From Candidatus Poribacteria bacterium (GTDB taxonomy: Bacteria > Poribacteria > WGA-4E > WGA-3G): a stretch of 52,831 bases of DNA. The translations under genes were made by a program, and so were the position numbers. Below the pieces are notes generated by a model. It saw only the letters and a list, made by a program, of their open reading frames with translations, made no database searches and had not been told where the DNA came from. Location of the stretch: assembly GCA_022821725.1 (NCBI GenBank), contig JAJEDB010000060.1:1-52831 (forward strand), read 5' to 3'. Every line of letters begins with the position of its first letter. Within the stretch, counting starts at the first letter, position 1. Below, piece after piece: positions 9,716 to 16,871 of the stretch.

Positions 9716-10660
9716 TTACGGCTCGATGTCCTGCACACAACGGAAACCGATTAAGATGTGCCAGGGCCAAGCATGGAAGGGCCCCGGGGGACTGAAACCT
9801 CGCGAAAAAACTCGTTCGCCACGAACTACTTTGCCAGCTATGCTGTGGTCATAGCCGCTCCCCGGCAAGTAGTTCTCTAAGTCTGCTATTGTTTTATTCT
9901 CAAGGTGAGTATTCAATGGATTGTGAGTCGGTGAGATACTATAGAAGGCTTCTGGAGGTGGATCGGCTCCTGGGGGTTGATCAAACTCATCAAGACAGAA
10001 CTCGAAGACATTCCCTGACATATCGTATAACCCATAACCGTTGGGCGCATAACTTCCTACCGGGGTTAAGCCGTTCCCCTCCTGCACCGCCATAAGATGA
10101 TGCTCCGCATTTTCAACATCTCCATCGGAAGGGGTATCACTGAGTGGGAACCGTGCGTTCGGGAGTCCGCCGCGTGCAGCTCTCTCCCATTCCGCCTCTG
10201 TCGGCAGACGTTTTCCCATCCATTCGGCGTATCCCACTGCAGCAAGCCAAGGCACATAGCGGACCGGATAGTTTGCTTTCCCTTCAGGGTAGTTGTTATT
10301 AGCATCCCAATGCGCGAGGTAGCCCTCGATTGAGACACTATCTTTCTGCCATTCCGGATTGGCTGACAGGAAACGCTTGTATTCTAAGTTTGTCACTTCG
10401 TGAGTGTCCATGTAGAAAGCGTCTACGTACACGGTATGGACTGGTTGGGTCCACCTGAATTGGAGGTTGTCCATTTTGAATTCGCCGGCGGGGCTGCCCA
10501 TCTCGAATTTGCCGGCGGGGATGAGTACCATGCTTTCCGGTGAGGGCACCGCTGTGTCCGGTATCGCCGGCCCGATCATTCGTTCCATTCGCTCGCAGCT
10601 GGTAAAAATGACAGTATTGGCGATGAGTATTAGAACGATTATCCATGTGTATTGTCGCAT
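9716..10660 (-). CDS. SUMF1/formylglycine-generating-type lipoprotein
   Basis: This 314-residue protein starts with a lipoprotein signal (MRQYTWIIVLILIANTVIFTSC; lipobox FTSC), so it should sit in an envelope membrane. The rest is the FGE-sulfatase fold: MVLIPAGKFEMGSP, VYVDAFYMDTHEVTN, LPTEAEWERAARGG, GLYDMSGNVFEF and IGFRCVQ at the end. The catalytic cysteine pair of true formylglycine-generating enzymes cannot be recognised; the usual RGGSW...R-x-A-R stretch is replaced by VVRGERVFSRGFSPPGPFHAW. I read it as a non-enzymatic or divergent member. GGAG lies 8 bases before the ATG. It lies between TrpE(G) (115 nt upstream plus a MITE fragment) and the dioxygenase fusion (92 nt downstream), so a functional link to either is possible but unproven. 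Confidence 0.85.
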   Translation of the reverse strand: MRQYTWIIVLILIANTVIFTSCERMERMIGPAIPDTAVPSPESMVLIPAGKFEMGSPAGEFKMDNLQFRWTQPVHTVYVDAFYMDTHEVTNLEYKRFLSANPEWQKDSVSIEGYLAHWDANNNYPEGKANYPVRYVPWLAAVGYAEWMGKRLPTEAEWERAARGGLPNARFPLSDTPSDGDVENAEHHLMAVQEGNGLTPVGSYAPNGYGLYDMSGNVFEFCLDEFDQPPGADPPPEAFYSISPTHNPLNTHLENKTIADLENYLPGSGYDHSIAGKVVRGERVFSRGFSPPGPFHAWPWHILIGFRCVQDIEP

Positions 10661-10727
10661 TGCATGCTCTCCTTTCCGAGTATTGTACAGGTAAAGTTAA
10701 AAAGAATAATCTCCGTTTCCAGTCATC

Positions 10728-10770
10728 GTCACAGGTTATGCTACAAAAGAGCGACATGTGTAAATCCTAA
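10728..10770 (+). repeat. Partial MITE (right part only)
   Basis: The stretch CACAGGTTATGCTACAAAAG followed by a diverged right end (TGTAAATCCTAA) matches the right third of the elements at 20176, 25798 and 43565. The left terminus is missing. It lies between trpE(G) and the SUMF1-like gene. Confidence 0.7.
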
Positions 10771-10775
10771 TTTTG

Positions 10776-12953
10776 TTAGTTTGGAAGATAATTGACAACA
10801 TTCTGAATGAGTTTTAAACCGAGCCCATCTTTGAGTGACATTATTGATTCTGGATGAAATTGTACAGCTGCGATGGGCAAATTGTGATGTTCAATTGCCA
10901 TGATAACCTCGTCATCACTAGTAGCAATAATAGATAACTCCGGGGGAAATTGCCCCTTGATTGCATGGAGTGAGTGATAGCGCCCGGCGGTGAAAACTTT
11001 TGGGAAATCCGTAAAAATACAGCCTCCAATAACCTGAATATGAGATTCTTTTCCGTGCATCGGATAAGACAAAGTCCCTAATTCTCCGCCAAAGAATTCG
11101 ACGATTGCTTGAAGTCCAAGGCATACACCAAAAATAGGCAAACCGAATTCCAATGCAGTCGCTATAGTTGTTGAAATATTAAAATCACGAGGCATCCCCG
11201 GTCCAGGGGAAAGAAAAACGAGATCAGGGGCATACACATTGATCTGTTCTACAAGTTGCTTCTGAGAAAAATCAGACCTAACGGTTAAAACCTCAGCACC
11301 TGCCTGACGGAGATAGTTAGCAAGCGTGTGGACAAATGAATCTTCGTGATCTATGAGAAGAATTTTTTTGTCTCCTTCAGACAGATCAGGGACGTTGGAA
11401 GAATGAACTCTGGTTGTGTTTTGGGATCCTCTAATAGCCTCAATCAGAGCTGTAGATTTGAGTTCAGCTTCATTTTCCTCAGCCTCAGGGTCGGAGTCGA
11501 TGAGTAGTGTACTGCCTACACGGACTCCAGCGGTCCCGTTCTTAACTTGAATGGTTCTTATTGTTAAGCCGGTATTAATATTACCATCGAAACCAAGGCA
11601 TCCAACAGCTCCCCCGTACCATGCCCGAGGCAACGACTCATGTTCCTCAATGAACTTCATTGCCCATAACTTGGGGGCCCCAGTAACTGTAACCGCCCAC
11701 GTATGAGTCAAAAAAGCGTCAAGGGCATCAAACTCCTCGCGCAGCGTGCCTTCGACGTGGTCAACTGTGTGAATCACTCGTGAATACTTCTCAATTTGCC
11801 GCCGACCGACGACTCTTACACTCCCAGGAACACATACTCGAGATTTATCATTACGATCCACATCGGTACACATTGTAAGTTCAGATGCATCTTTCTTTGA
11901 ATTCAAGAGTTGAAGAATTTGATCAGCATCACTGATTGCATCTTGACCTCTGGCAACCGTGCCAGAAATAGGGCAGGTTTCAACGCGATTGCCTTCAACG
12001 CGGACATACATCTCAGGGGAGGCACCGATTAGGTACTCAGCTTGGCCAAGATTCATTAGAAAAGTATAAGGCGCGGGATTTTGCTTCCGAAGATATTGAT
12101 AAATCTTTGAAGGTGGGGAGGGGCATGGCTCAAAAAAACTCTGACTGGGGACAACTTCAAAAAGATCACCACGTTCAAAATAATTGTGAGCGATGCGGAC
12201 GAGGTTTGCATATTCACCGGGCTGAAGGTCTCGAGTCTTGTCTATTTTCGTTTTACTTACATAGGAATTTATAGCCCCGGACCGAGGAAGATCATGTGTG
12301 GATACATCGCCTACCTCGAAATCATACTTATACTTCATGGCACTCTGTCGGGGATGATTTATAACAACAAGCTGATCTGGAAGGTAGAGGACGAGATCCC
12401 GTCTATCCGGAGGACGTTCAATTTGAAAATGGATGGGTTCAAACTGAAAAGCTAAATCATAGCCAAAGGCCCCATAAAGCCCCAGTGGAAATGCATCCGG
12501 GTGAGAAAAAAGATTGATGATGGCGCGTAAAATAGAGAAAATAGAAGGTTGTTTGCTGCGTTGCTCTTCAGGAAAACGCCTCAAGGGGCTACGAATATCT
12601 CCAATGATAGCGTTTCTACTCGTTTCAATCTTTGCAATTTCTGCCATTTTCTCAAGTCGCGACGCTATGGCAGACAAAATGACTTCGCCTCGCTCATTAA
12701 GGGCAGAAATTCTAAAGAATCGATCTTGGGAGATTATCTCTATTGGGGGATCAATAAACCCAATATCCCATTGGGTGTAACGACCAGGGAAATCAAAACA
12801 TGACGCAAAAAGAACACCACGATGTGAATCAAGCGCATCAATGATAGGCTTCACAGCCTCAGTCAAAGAAATCTGCTCGGTCATCTGATGAATTTGTACC
12901 CCACCCTGTGTTCGATAAGAAACGGATTCAGATTGTGAGTTTGAGTTCTTCAT
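10776..12953 (-). CDS. trpE(G): Anthranilate synthase, fused alpha and beta subunits
   Basis: This converts chorismate and glutamine to anthranilate, the first committed step of tryptophan synthesis. About 520 N-terminal residues are the TrpE-type chorismate-binding part (CPISGTVARG, ELTMCTDVDRND, TWAVTVTGAPK, GGAVGCLGFDGN, VRVGSTLLIDSDPEAE). The C-terminal 200 are a class I glutamine amidotransferase with PGPGMPRDF, nucleophile Cys in FGVCLGLQ (about 611) and His-Glu in FHPES (about 700). The fusion resembles rhizobial TrpE(G), and similar fusions occur in secondary metabolism. The frame extends to a GTG at 12971, but AAAGGA 8 bases before the ATG at 12953 favours that start. No other trp gene is nearby. 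A small ORF overlaps its start. Confidence 0.93.
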   Translation of the reverse strand: MKNSNSQSESVSYRTQGGVQIHQMTEQISLTEAVKPIIDALDSHRGVLFASCFDFPGRYTQWDIGFIDPPIEIISQDRFFRISALNERGEVILSAIASRLEKMAEIAKIETSRNAIIGDIRSPLRRFPEEQRSKQPSIFSILRAIINLFSHPDAFPLGLYGAFGYDLAFQFEPIHFQIERPPDRRDLVLYLPDQLVVINHPRQSAMKYKYDFEVGDVSTHDLPRSGAINSYVSKTKIDKTRDLQPGEYANLVRIAHNYFERGDLFEVVPSQSFFEPCPSPPSKIYQYLRKQNPAPYTFLMNLGQAEYLIGASPEMYVRVEGNRVETCPISGTVARGQDAISDADQILQLLNSKKDASELTMCTDVDRNDKSRVCVPGSVRVVGRRQIEKYSRVIHTVDHVEGTLREEFDALDAFLTHTWAVTVTGAPKLWAMKFIEEHESLPRAWYGGAVGCLGFDGNINTGLTIRTIQVKNGTAGVRVGSTLLIDSDPEAEENEAELKSTALIEAIRGSQNTTRVHSSNVPDLSEGDKKILLIDHEDSFVHTLANYLRQAGAEVLTVRSDFSQKQLVEQINVYAPDLVFLSPGPGMPRDFNISTTIATALEFGLPIFGVCLGLQAIVEFFGGELGTLSYPMHGKESHIQVIGGCIFTDFPKVFTAGRYHSLHAIKGQFPPELSIIATSDDEVIMAIEHHNLPIAAVQFHPESIMSLKDGLGLKLIQNVVNYLPN

Positions 12954-13035
12954 AATTTTTCCTTTGACCACATGATATGTTATCCCAAATCAAAAAAATT
13001 AATCCGCGAAGGTTGGTTTTGGTTTCCATTTTCAT
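12928..13035 (-). CDS. Possible 35-codon leader ORF upstream of trpE(G)
   Basis: An ATG at 13035 is preceded by TTGGAGG at good spacing and opens 35 codons that run 26 nt into trpE(G) in another frame. The peptide begins MKMETKTNLRGLIFLIWD and has one Trp codon (17) followed by ILE/SER-type residues. Rhizobial trpE(G) leaders carry several consecutive Trp codons, so classical attenuation is not supported. Translational coupling is possible. A T-run (ATTTTTTTG) occurs inside, without a strong preceding stem. Confidence 0.3.
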   Translation of the reverse strand: MKMETKTNLRGLIFLIWDNISCGQRKNYEELKLTI

Positions 13036-13061
13036 AAATACCTCCAAGAGTTCAAGTACAA

Positions 13062-13562
13062 CTATTCGTCCGGTTGTGCTGGTTGGTTCGTCTCCGAGTC
13101 ATTGGAATCCTCGGTTTTAGTTGCGGTTTCTGGTTTAGTGTCGGTCTCCTTAGTCGAACAAGGATTACCAACGGTCACACTTATCGCATCCGATACTGTT
13201 ATGACACCGTTAGACACATCAGATCGAATAACGTCGATGTCTGCGTTCTCAGGGGCAACATAAGTTGCATATCGCCCATTGTTGTGAATTGTGCCTAATT
13301 CTGCGGTCCAAGTGTATTGCAGTTCTGCTTCGTCGCCGCTATATTCACAATCTACTGACAATTTCGCTGTCTGCTTAATATCCAATTCTTGTTTATCAAT
13401 ATGCATCCTCCAAATCACCAGGTATTTGTCGGATAAATCCTCTTCATCACTTTGGCAACCGATACTGAGTCCTACTGCTATTAGTATTAGGAAGCATAGC
13501 ATCCATTTTAGAGTATCAAGAAGCAGAGACTGAGTCGGTTTTCTGATATTCAGATTCATCAT
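13062..13562 (-). CDS. Predicted lipoprotein with Ig-like segment, unknown function
   Basis: I do not recognise this 166-residue protein. It has an N-terminal hydrophobic segment ending in a lipobox (VGLSIGC, Cys about 36). A roughly 90-residue beta-rich region follows (YLVIWRMHIDKQELDI, ELQYTWTAELGTIHNNGRYATYVAPENAD, NGVITVSDAISVTV) that resembles bacterial Ig-like or PKD-type surface domains. The last 30 residues are a Thr/Glu/Asp-rich tail. GGGAG precedes the ATG. It runs in the same direction as the secreted protein gene upstream (63 nt gap), so the two may be co-expressed. Confidence 0.7.
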   Translation of the reverse strand: MMNLNIRKPTQSLLLDTLKWMLCFLILIAVGLSIGCQSDEEDLSDKYLVIWRMHIDKQELDIKQTAKLSVDCEYSGDEAELQYTWTAELGTIHNNGRYATYVAPENADIDVIRSDVSNGVITVSDAISVTVGNPCSTKETDTKPETATKTEDSNDSETNQPAQPDE

Positions 13563-13625
13563 TAAATCTCCCTGTTGAATAGGGTATATCGTTTATGCCA
13601 ATTCAACCGATTTCGGGTTTTGATG

Positions 13626-14645
13626 TTATTTTTGATTAATTTTGATTCCGAGTTGGTCAAAAATATCGTAACTGAACGTTATTGCCACAAACCATCCATA
13701 TCTGTTCACATCTCTTGTGGGTTTGGTAGAGGAATCGATGCCTGATGGCCAGGCTTGACCCGCGCTGTAGCCATCCAGTTGTTTCACAGTTTTTAGGATT
13801 CCTCCGCCCGTAATTGTTATCAAACTTTCATTTTTGGAGCCTGCCAAAAGGAGGCTTCCCCCTAAGGTAGGCGGAACACGCGTTATGCTTAAACCCTCAT
13901 TGCTTATGCTATATTTATCTAACGATAATCCCGTACTCAGCGCAAGTGCCCACCTAAACTTCCAGGAGTTACAACTATAAAGCGGAAGATGGACTAAAAC
14001 ACCGAGTGTGTTGCTCAATTTATCTTGATTGCCGACTACAATTTTGTTATCAATTTTAAGGTAGTTTTCATCGGGCAAATTGCTGAGAAAGGGGCCAACA
14101 GTGACTTTGATGCCGCTTAATACTGGCATCGGAACAACGACAGTCACTACCCGTGTTAGAATGTTTTTCGCGGCATCTTCTTTCTTTCCAAAAGTACAGA
14201 CATACTGAATCCGATTTTTCAGAAGACGGTCTAGACATTGGAATTTAGCCAGATCTTTAAATTGTTCACGGGTCTGTGTTCCATTATCTCCAACAATGAT
14301 TGTTACATCGTGGACAGCGATCTTTTCCTCGCTGTCCACGATGAATCGAACGACTGTGTTTTCAGGCACGACCGCTTCAAATCCTTGTATCTCCTGTGAG
14401 TTTATCTTACCGTTTTTGTCTTTAGTGTGTTTTACCAATTGTGCCTTTTCACTTGTTAGTAAGCGAAGCCCAATTGTGACCCCCTTATCTGGGACAGAGA
14501 TATCTGGGTCAGAAATGCTTTTTGTCGGCTGTCGTGTGTCATTTTTAGGCTCAAGATTTGTCTCATCTTCCGCGTGTGTTTGCAGCAATCCAACCGCAAA
14601 AAAGATAATCGGTAAAAGGAGAATCATCCATTTCAGTTTAGACAT
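13626..14645 (-). CDS. Secreted protein of unknown function
   Basis: This 339-residue protein begins with a clear signal peptide (MSKLKWMILLLPIIFFAVGLLQTHA). After an acidic linker comes a beta-rich region (VTIGLRLLTSEKAQLVKH, VVPENTVVRFIVDSEEKIAVHDVTIIVGD). The C-terminal half has alternating polar and hydrophobic strands (TLGVLVHLPLY, FRWALALSTGLSLD, LGGSLLLAGSK, GWFVAITFSYDIF) that could be an outer-membrane barrel, though it does not end in phenylalanine. No family recognised. GAGGTG stands at good spacing before the ATG. Its likely co-transcribed neighbour is the lipoprotein at 13062. Confidence 0.7.
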   Translation of the reverse strand: MSKLKWMILLLPIIFFAVGLLQTHAEDETNLEPKNDTRQPTKSISDPDISVPDKGVTIGLRLLTSEKAQLVKHTKDKNGKINSQEIQGFEAVVPENTVVRFIVDSEEKIAVHDVTIIVGDNGTQTREQFKDLAKFQCLDRLLKNRIQYVCTFGKKEDAAKNILTRVVTVVVPMPVLSGIKVTVGPFLSNLPDENYLKIDNKIVVGNQDKLSNTLGVLVHLPLYSCNSWKFRWALALSTGLSLDKYSISNEGLSITRVPPTLGGSLLLAGSKNESLITITGGGILKTVKQLDGYSAGQAWPSGIDSSTKPTRDVNRYGWFVAITFSYDIFDQLGIKINQK

Positions 14646-14666
14646 ATTTCACCTCACTTCATCAAA

Positions 14667-14804
14667 TCAGTTAGTTGAATATGAAACTGGCACCGTACCC
14701 CCGAGTTTTTGACGGAGTGCGTCATTGAAAATCTCAATAGTAACTGTTTCTGAACCCGCTACGAGTTCTCCGATGACTTGGCTATTTCACTGTCACGAGC
14801 GTCA
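14667..14804 (-). pseudogene. Frameshifted gene remnant
   Basis: Two overlapping minus-strand frames look like pieces of one lost coding region. One reads EIDARDSEIAKSSENS then a stop; the next frame reads VIGELVAGSETVTIEIFNDA and continues to a stop at 14667. Neither has a start codon. Joined by a one-base shift they would give a smooth beta-type C-terminus. The remnant begins at the stop of the M15 peptidase gene. Family unknown. Confidence 0.35.
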
Positions 14805-14807
14805 ATC

Positions 14808-15161
14808 TCAATACATCCAAATACGCGGACGCGGAATATCATCAGAAATATCCAAGTGAAGAAAGCGTTGTTCCCTGGCACCCGTTTGACTGATGCCGAT
14901 ACCGTGAAATCCCAATACCAGCGCGTGTTTCAGTAATTCAAATGCTTTTTCGCCAGCGATTGTCACGTCAACCGCCTTTCCTTGGGTATGTGGACCTGTC
15001 TCGCCAGATGATACTTTGGCATTGTAGTCAGGGCATCGATAAGCGGATGACAAATACATTGGTAAGCCAACTTCTTCTCGAAGCTCCTTCAATTTCTTCA
15101 TAAAGGTTGGATCCATTTGATTTTGACCACATCCACAATAACGTTGGCACTTTATCATCAT
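14808..15161 (-). CDS. M15-family zinc peptidase (D-Ala-D-Ala carboxypeptidase-like)
   Basis: This 117-residue protein is a compact peptidase M15A domain of the type found in phage endolysins and small murein peptidases. Visible motifs are LSSAYRCPDYN, the zinc motif HTQGKAVDV (His-x3-Gly-x-Ala-x-Asp) and the final ligand HLD near the end. It should cut peptide crosslinks in peptidoglycan. There is no signal peptide, so export would need a holin-like route or another partner. A Cys-rich start (CQRYCGCGQ) is unusual. GAGGT precedes the ATG. It lies 150 nt downstream of the papain-type peptidase, same strand. Confidence 0.85.
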   Translation of the reverse strand: MMIKCQRYCGCGQNQMDPTFMKKLKELREEVGLPMYLSSAYRCPDYNAKVSSGETGPHTQGKAVDVTIAGEKAFELLKHALVLGFHGIGISQTGAREQRFLHLDISDDIPRPRIWMY

Positions 15162-15312
15162 TGGCTTACCTCAAGGTAAATTTTGGACCAATAAGTGTTA
15201 AGAAGTAAATTACTTCGTTCATTCACTACATATCCCCTCTGGTTATTGGCAATCCTATCCCTACGTCAGAAGAAGGGTTGCAAGGTTAATACTGAAATTT
15301 GCTTTAGATCCG

Positions 15313-16194
15313 TTAGGATTCCGCTCTGAAGGCATCAGTATCAACCCATTCGTTCCTCAGAAGGGTCCACCAATCGCTAGTAAGCCCCTGTAAAATATAG
15401 TCGTATGGGATCCACCCGTAGCCAGTATCACCCCAATGTTCCCCCCAAGAATTGCGGATGCATAAAGCCCCGGTGGTAATATGACCCGTCATTGGGTGAC
15501 TTATCTCAAAATCATCCTGATATCCAACCGCAACAACTGCGTGTGCACCGACAGTAGGCTCATTGCAGGCAGGTAGGGGGATGTGTCCAGTCATAGTACT
15601 GCTATTTATTGACCTATAGCAAGTGAATCCAAACATAGAAGGTAATTTTCTAAATAAGAGGGCCTTAATCCGGTGGAGCAACTCATCAGGTAGAGTACCA
15701 AAAGAATCAAGACGGTAGTACACTTCTGCCTGATAGTTTTGGGCAAGAGCATAGCAAAAGGAGGTCGGTTCTTCGTCAAAATCCTCCTCCATATACGGCC
15801 ATGAAGTTTCTGGTGGCACCCCGAAAAGCACCAATGCCTTCATCGTGTCACGTAAGGTGGCACCTCCGTCTCCGTGAATTCCTGCTAACTTACGAGACAC
15901 TTTGTATAGAAAGAGAGAGGAAGCATCCAGATAATTTCCGAATGCTCTTCTTTCAAAAAATTCGACGAGCCCAATCGCCGCTTGTGCTGTACAGGATCCC
16001 AAATTTCCCTGGTCTTCAACAGGCGAGCATGTATCCCTGAGGTCAACGGAGTCTGCGAGATTACTCACCTCGTCCCAATTCTCAATTCCCATTTCATTGA
16101 GCAGGCAACGAACACGGTTATTGTTATAAAATGTGTAATCCCGCAAATCAGGATAGTCTGGTATCCAGCCTGTCCAAAATGGACCTCCTCTCAT
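15313..16194 (-). CDS. Papain-family (C1A) cysteine peptidase
   Basis: This 293-residue protein has all papain-fold catalytic signatures: VEDQGNLGSCTAQAAIG with the nucleophilic Cys, GAHAVVAVGY with the His, and RNSWGEHWGDTGYGWIPYDY with the Asn. The start MRGGPFWTGWIPDYPDLRDY resembles bacterial C1A peptidases of the PxYPDLRDYT type, which lack a long propeptide. No signal peptide is visible, so it is probably cytoplasmic or exported by an unknown route. GGAGG stands before the ATG. It is the first of two peptidase genes on this strand, in a region with gene remnants on both sides, which suggests acquired DNA. Confidence 0.88.
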   Translation of the reverse strand: MRGGPFWTGWIPDYPDLRDYTFYNNNRVRCLLNEMGIENWDEVSNLADSVDLRDTCSPVEDQGNLGSCTAQAAIGLVEFFERRAFGNYLDASSLFLYKVSRKLAGIHGDGGATLRDTMKALVLFGVPPETSWPYMEEDFDEEPTSFCYALAQNYQAEVYYRLDSFGTLPDELLHRIKALLFRKLPSMFGFTCYRSINSSTMTGHIPLPACNEPTVGAHAVVAVGYQDDFEISHPMTGHITTGALCIRNSWGEHWGDTGYGWIPYDYILQGLTSDWWTLLRNEWVDTDAFRAES

Positions 16195-16229
16195 CTATTT
16201 TTCCTCCATCTTGGCCTTTCATCTTGAAA

Positions 16230-16421
16230 TTTGTCACTGAATCAAGGGCCCTGCTAAGAATACAGTCCCAATCAAGGCTCACGCCAAATTGCAAACTATT
16301 TTCCGTGTTTGAGACTGTCCCAAGTGAGGGCGACCTTATCGTGAGCCTCTACAATGCCGGTACTGCAGACCCGTTTTCTGCACAAGTGACTTTGGTATTC
16401 TGGGGCAGACCTCGTTGGTAA
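16230..16421 (+). pseudogene. C-terminal gene remnant
   Basis: The plus frame from about 16230 to the stop at 16421 ends in a protein-like stretch (SEGDLIVSLYNAGTADPFSA, then QVTLVFWGRPRW). Upstream the frame is not convincing and overlaps the start of the papain-type gene in antisense. I read it as the surviving 3' end of a beta-rich protein. Family unknown. Confidence 0.35.
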
Positions 16422-16488
16422 CACATCCGCCCCAGAAATACATCTACGCCCGTCTTATCACATTACCCTAATCATAAGCAATATGCGT

Positions 16489-16609
16489 GCCAATCTGTTT
16501 TGACTGTAGCACGCGCTGTGAGATGGGGATACCCGAAGAAAAGCGGACAGGCTGCGGACACAAAACAGAAGCTTATGCGACAAAGGCGCGGCATGCGTTT
16601 GTCCTATCC
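16489..16609 (+). repeat. Degenerate MITE copy
   Basis: Aligning by eye with the copy at 43565, blocks such as CTGTGAGATGG, AAAAGCGGACAGGCTG, CTTATGCGACAAA and GCATGCGTTTGTCCTA keep the order and spacing of the intact elements, but both ends are mutated. It fills part of the gap before the AAA ATPase gene. Confidence 0.55.
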
Positions 16610-16766
16610 GGAACAGGACTTCCGCATCGTGTCGGTATGGAAAATGGGAAGGATGGAAGGGAGCAGAGGTAAGATGGTATGTGCAAAAATTGTATAGACA
16701 AAATTTGTCCATGTTCAAAAATTGCTTAAGGCAGATGAAATACGGTTTCCATACCGAATAAAAAAC

Positions 16767-16795
16767 TGGACAATATTGAGCCCGAAAGGTATACT
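16767..16795 (+). promoter_or_regulatory. Sigma-70-type promoter for the AAA ATPase gene
   Basis: TGGACA (16767-16772), a 17-bp spacer, then TATACT (16790-16795). Transcription would start near 16802. This lies inside the longest open frame from 16722 and so supports translation from the ATG at 16872. Confidence 0.6.
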
Positions 16796-16871
16796 TAAAA
16801 TAGACCCGTCAATGAAAAAACGGAAGTACCCGTTCCTTCACGCACTGCACGCAATACAAGGAGGAAAATCC

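Noticed and set aside
12954..13061. Classical trp attenuator before trpE(G)
   Set aside because: Only one Trp codon in the small ORF and no convincing terminator/antiterminator pair.
16458..16718. 86-codon minus frame before the AAA gene
   Set aside because: It overlaps the degenerate MITE and has no domain or ribosome site.
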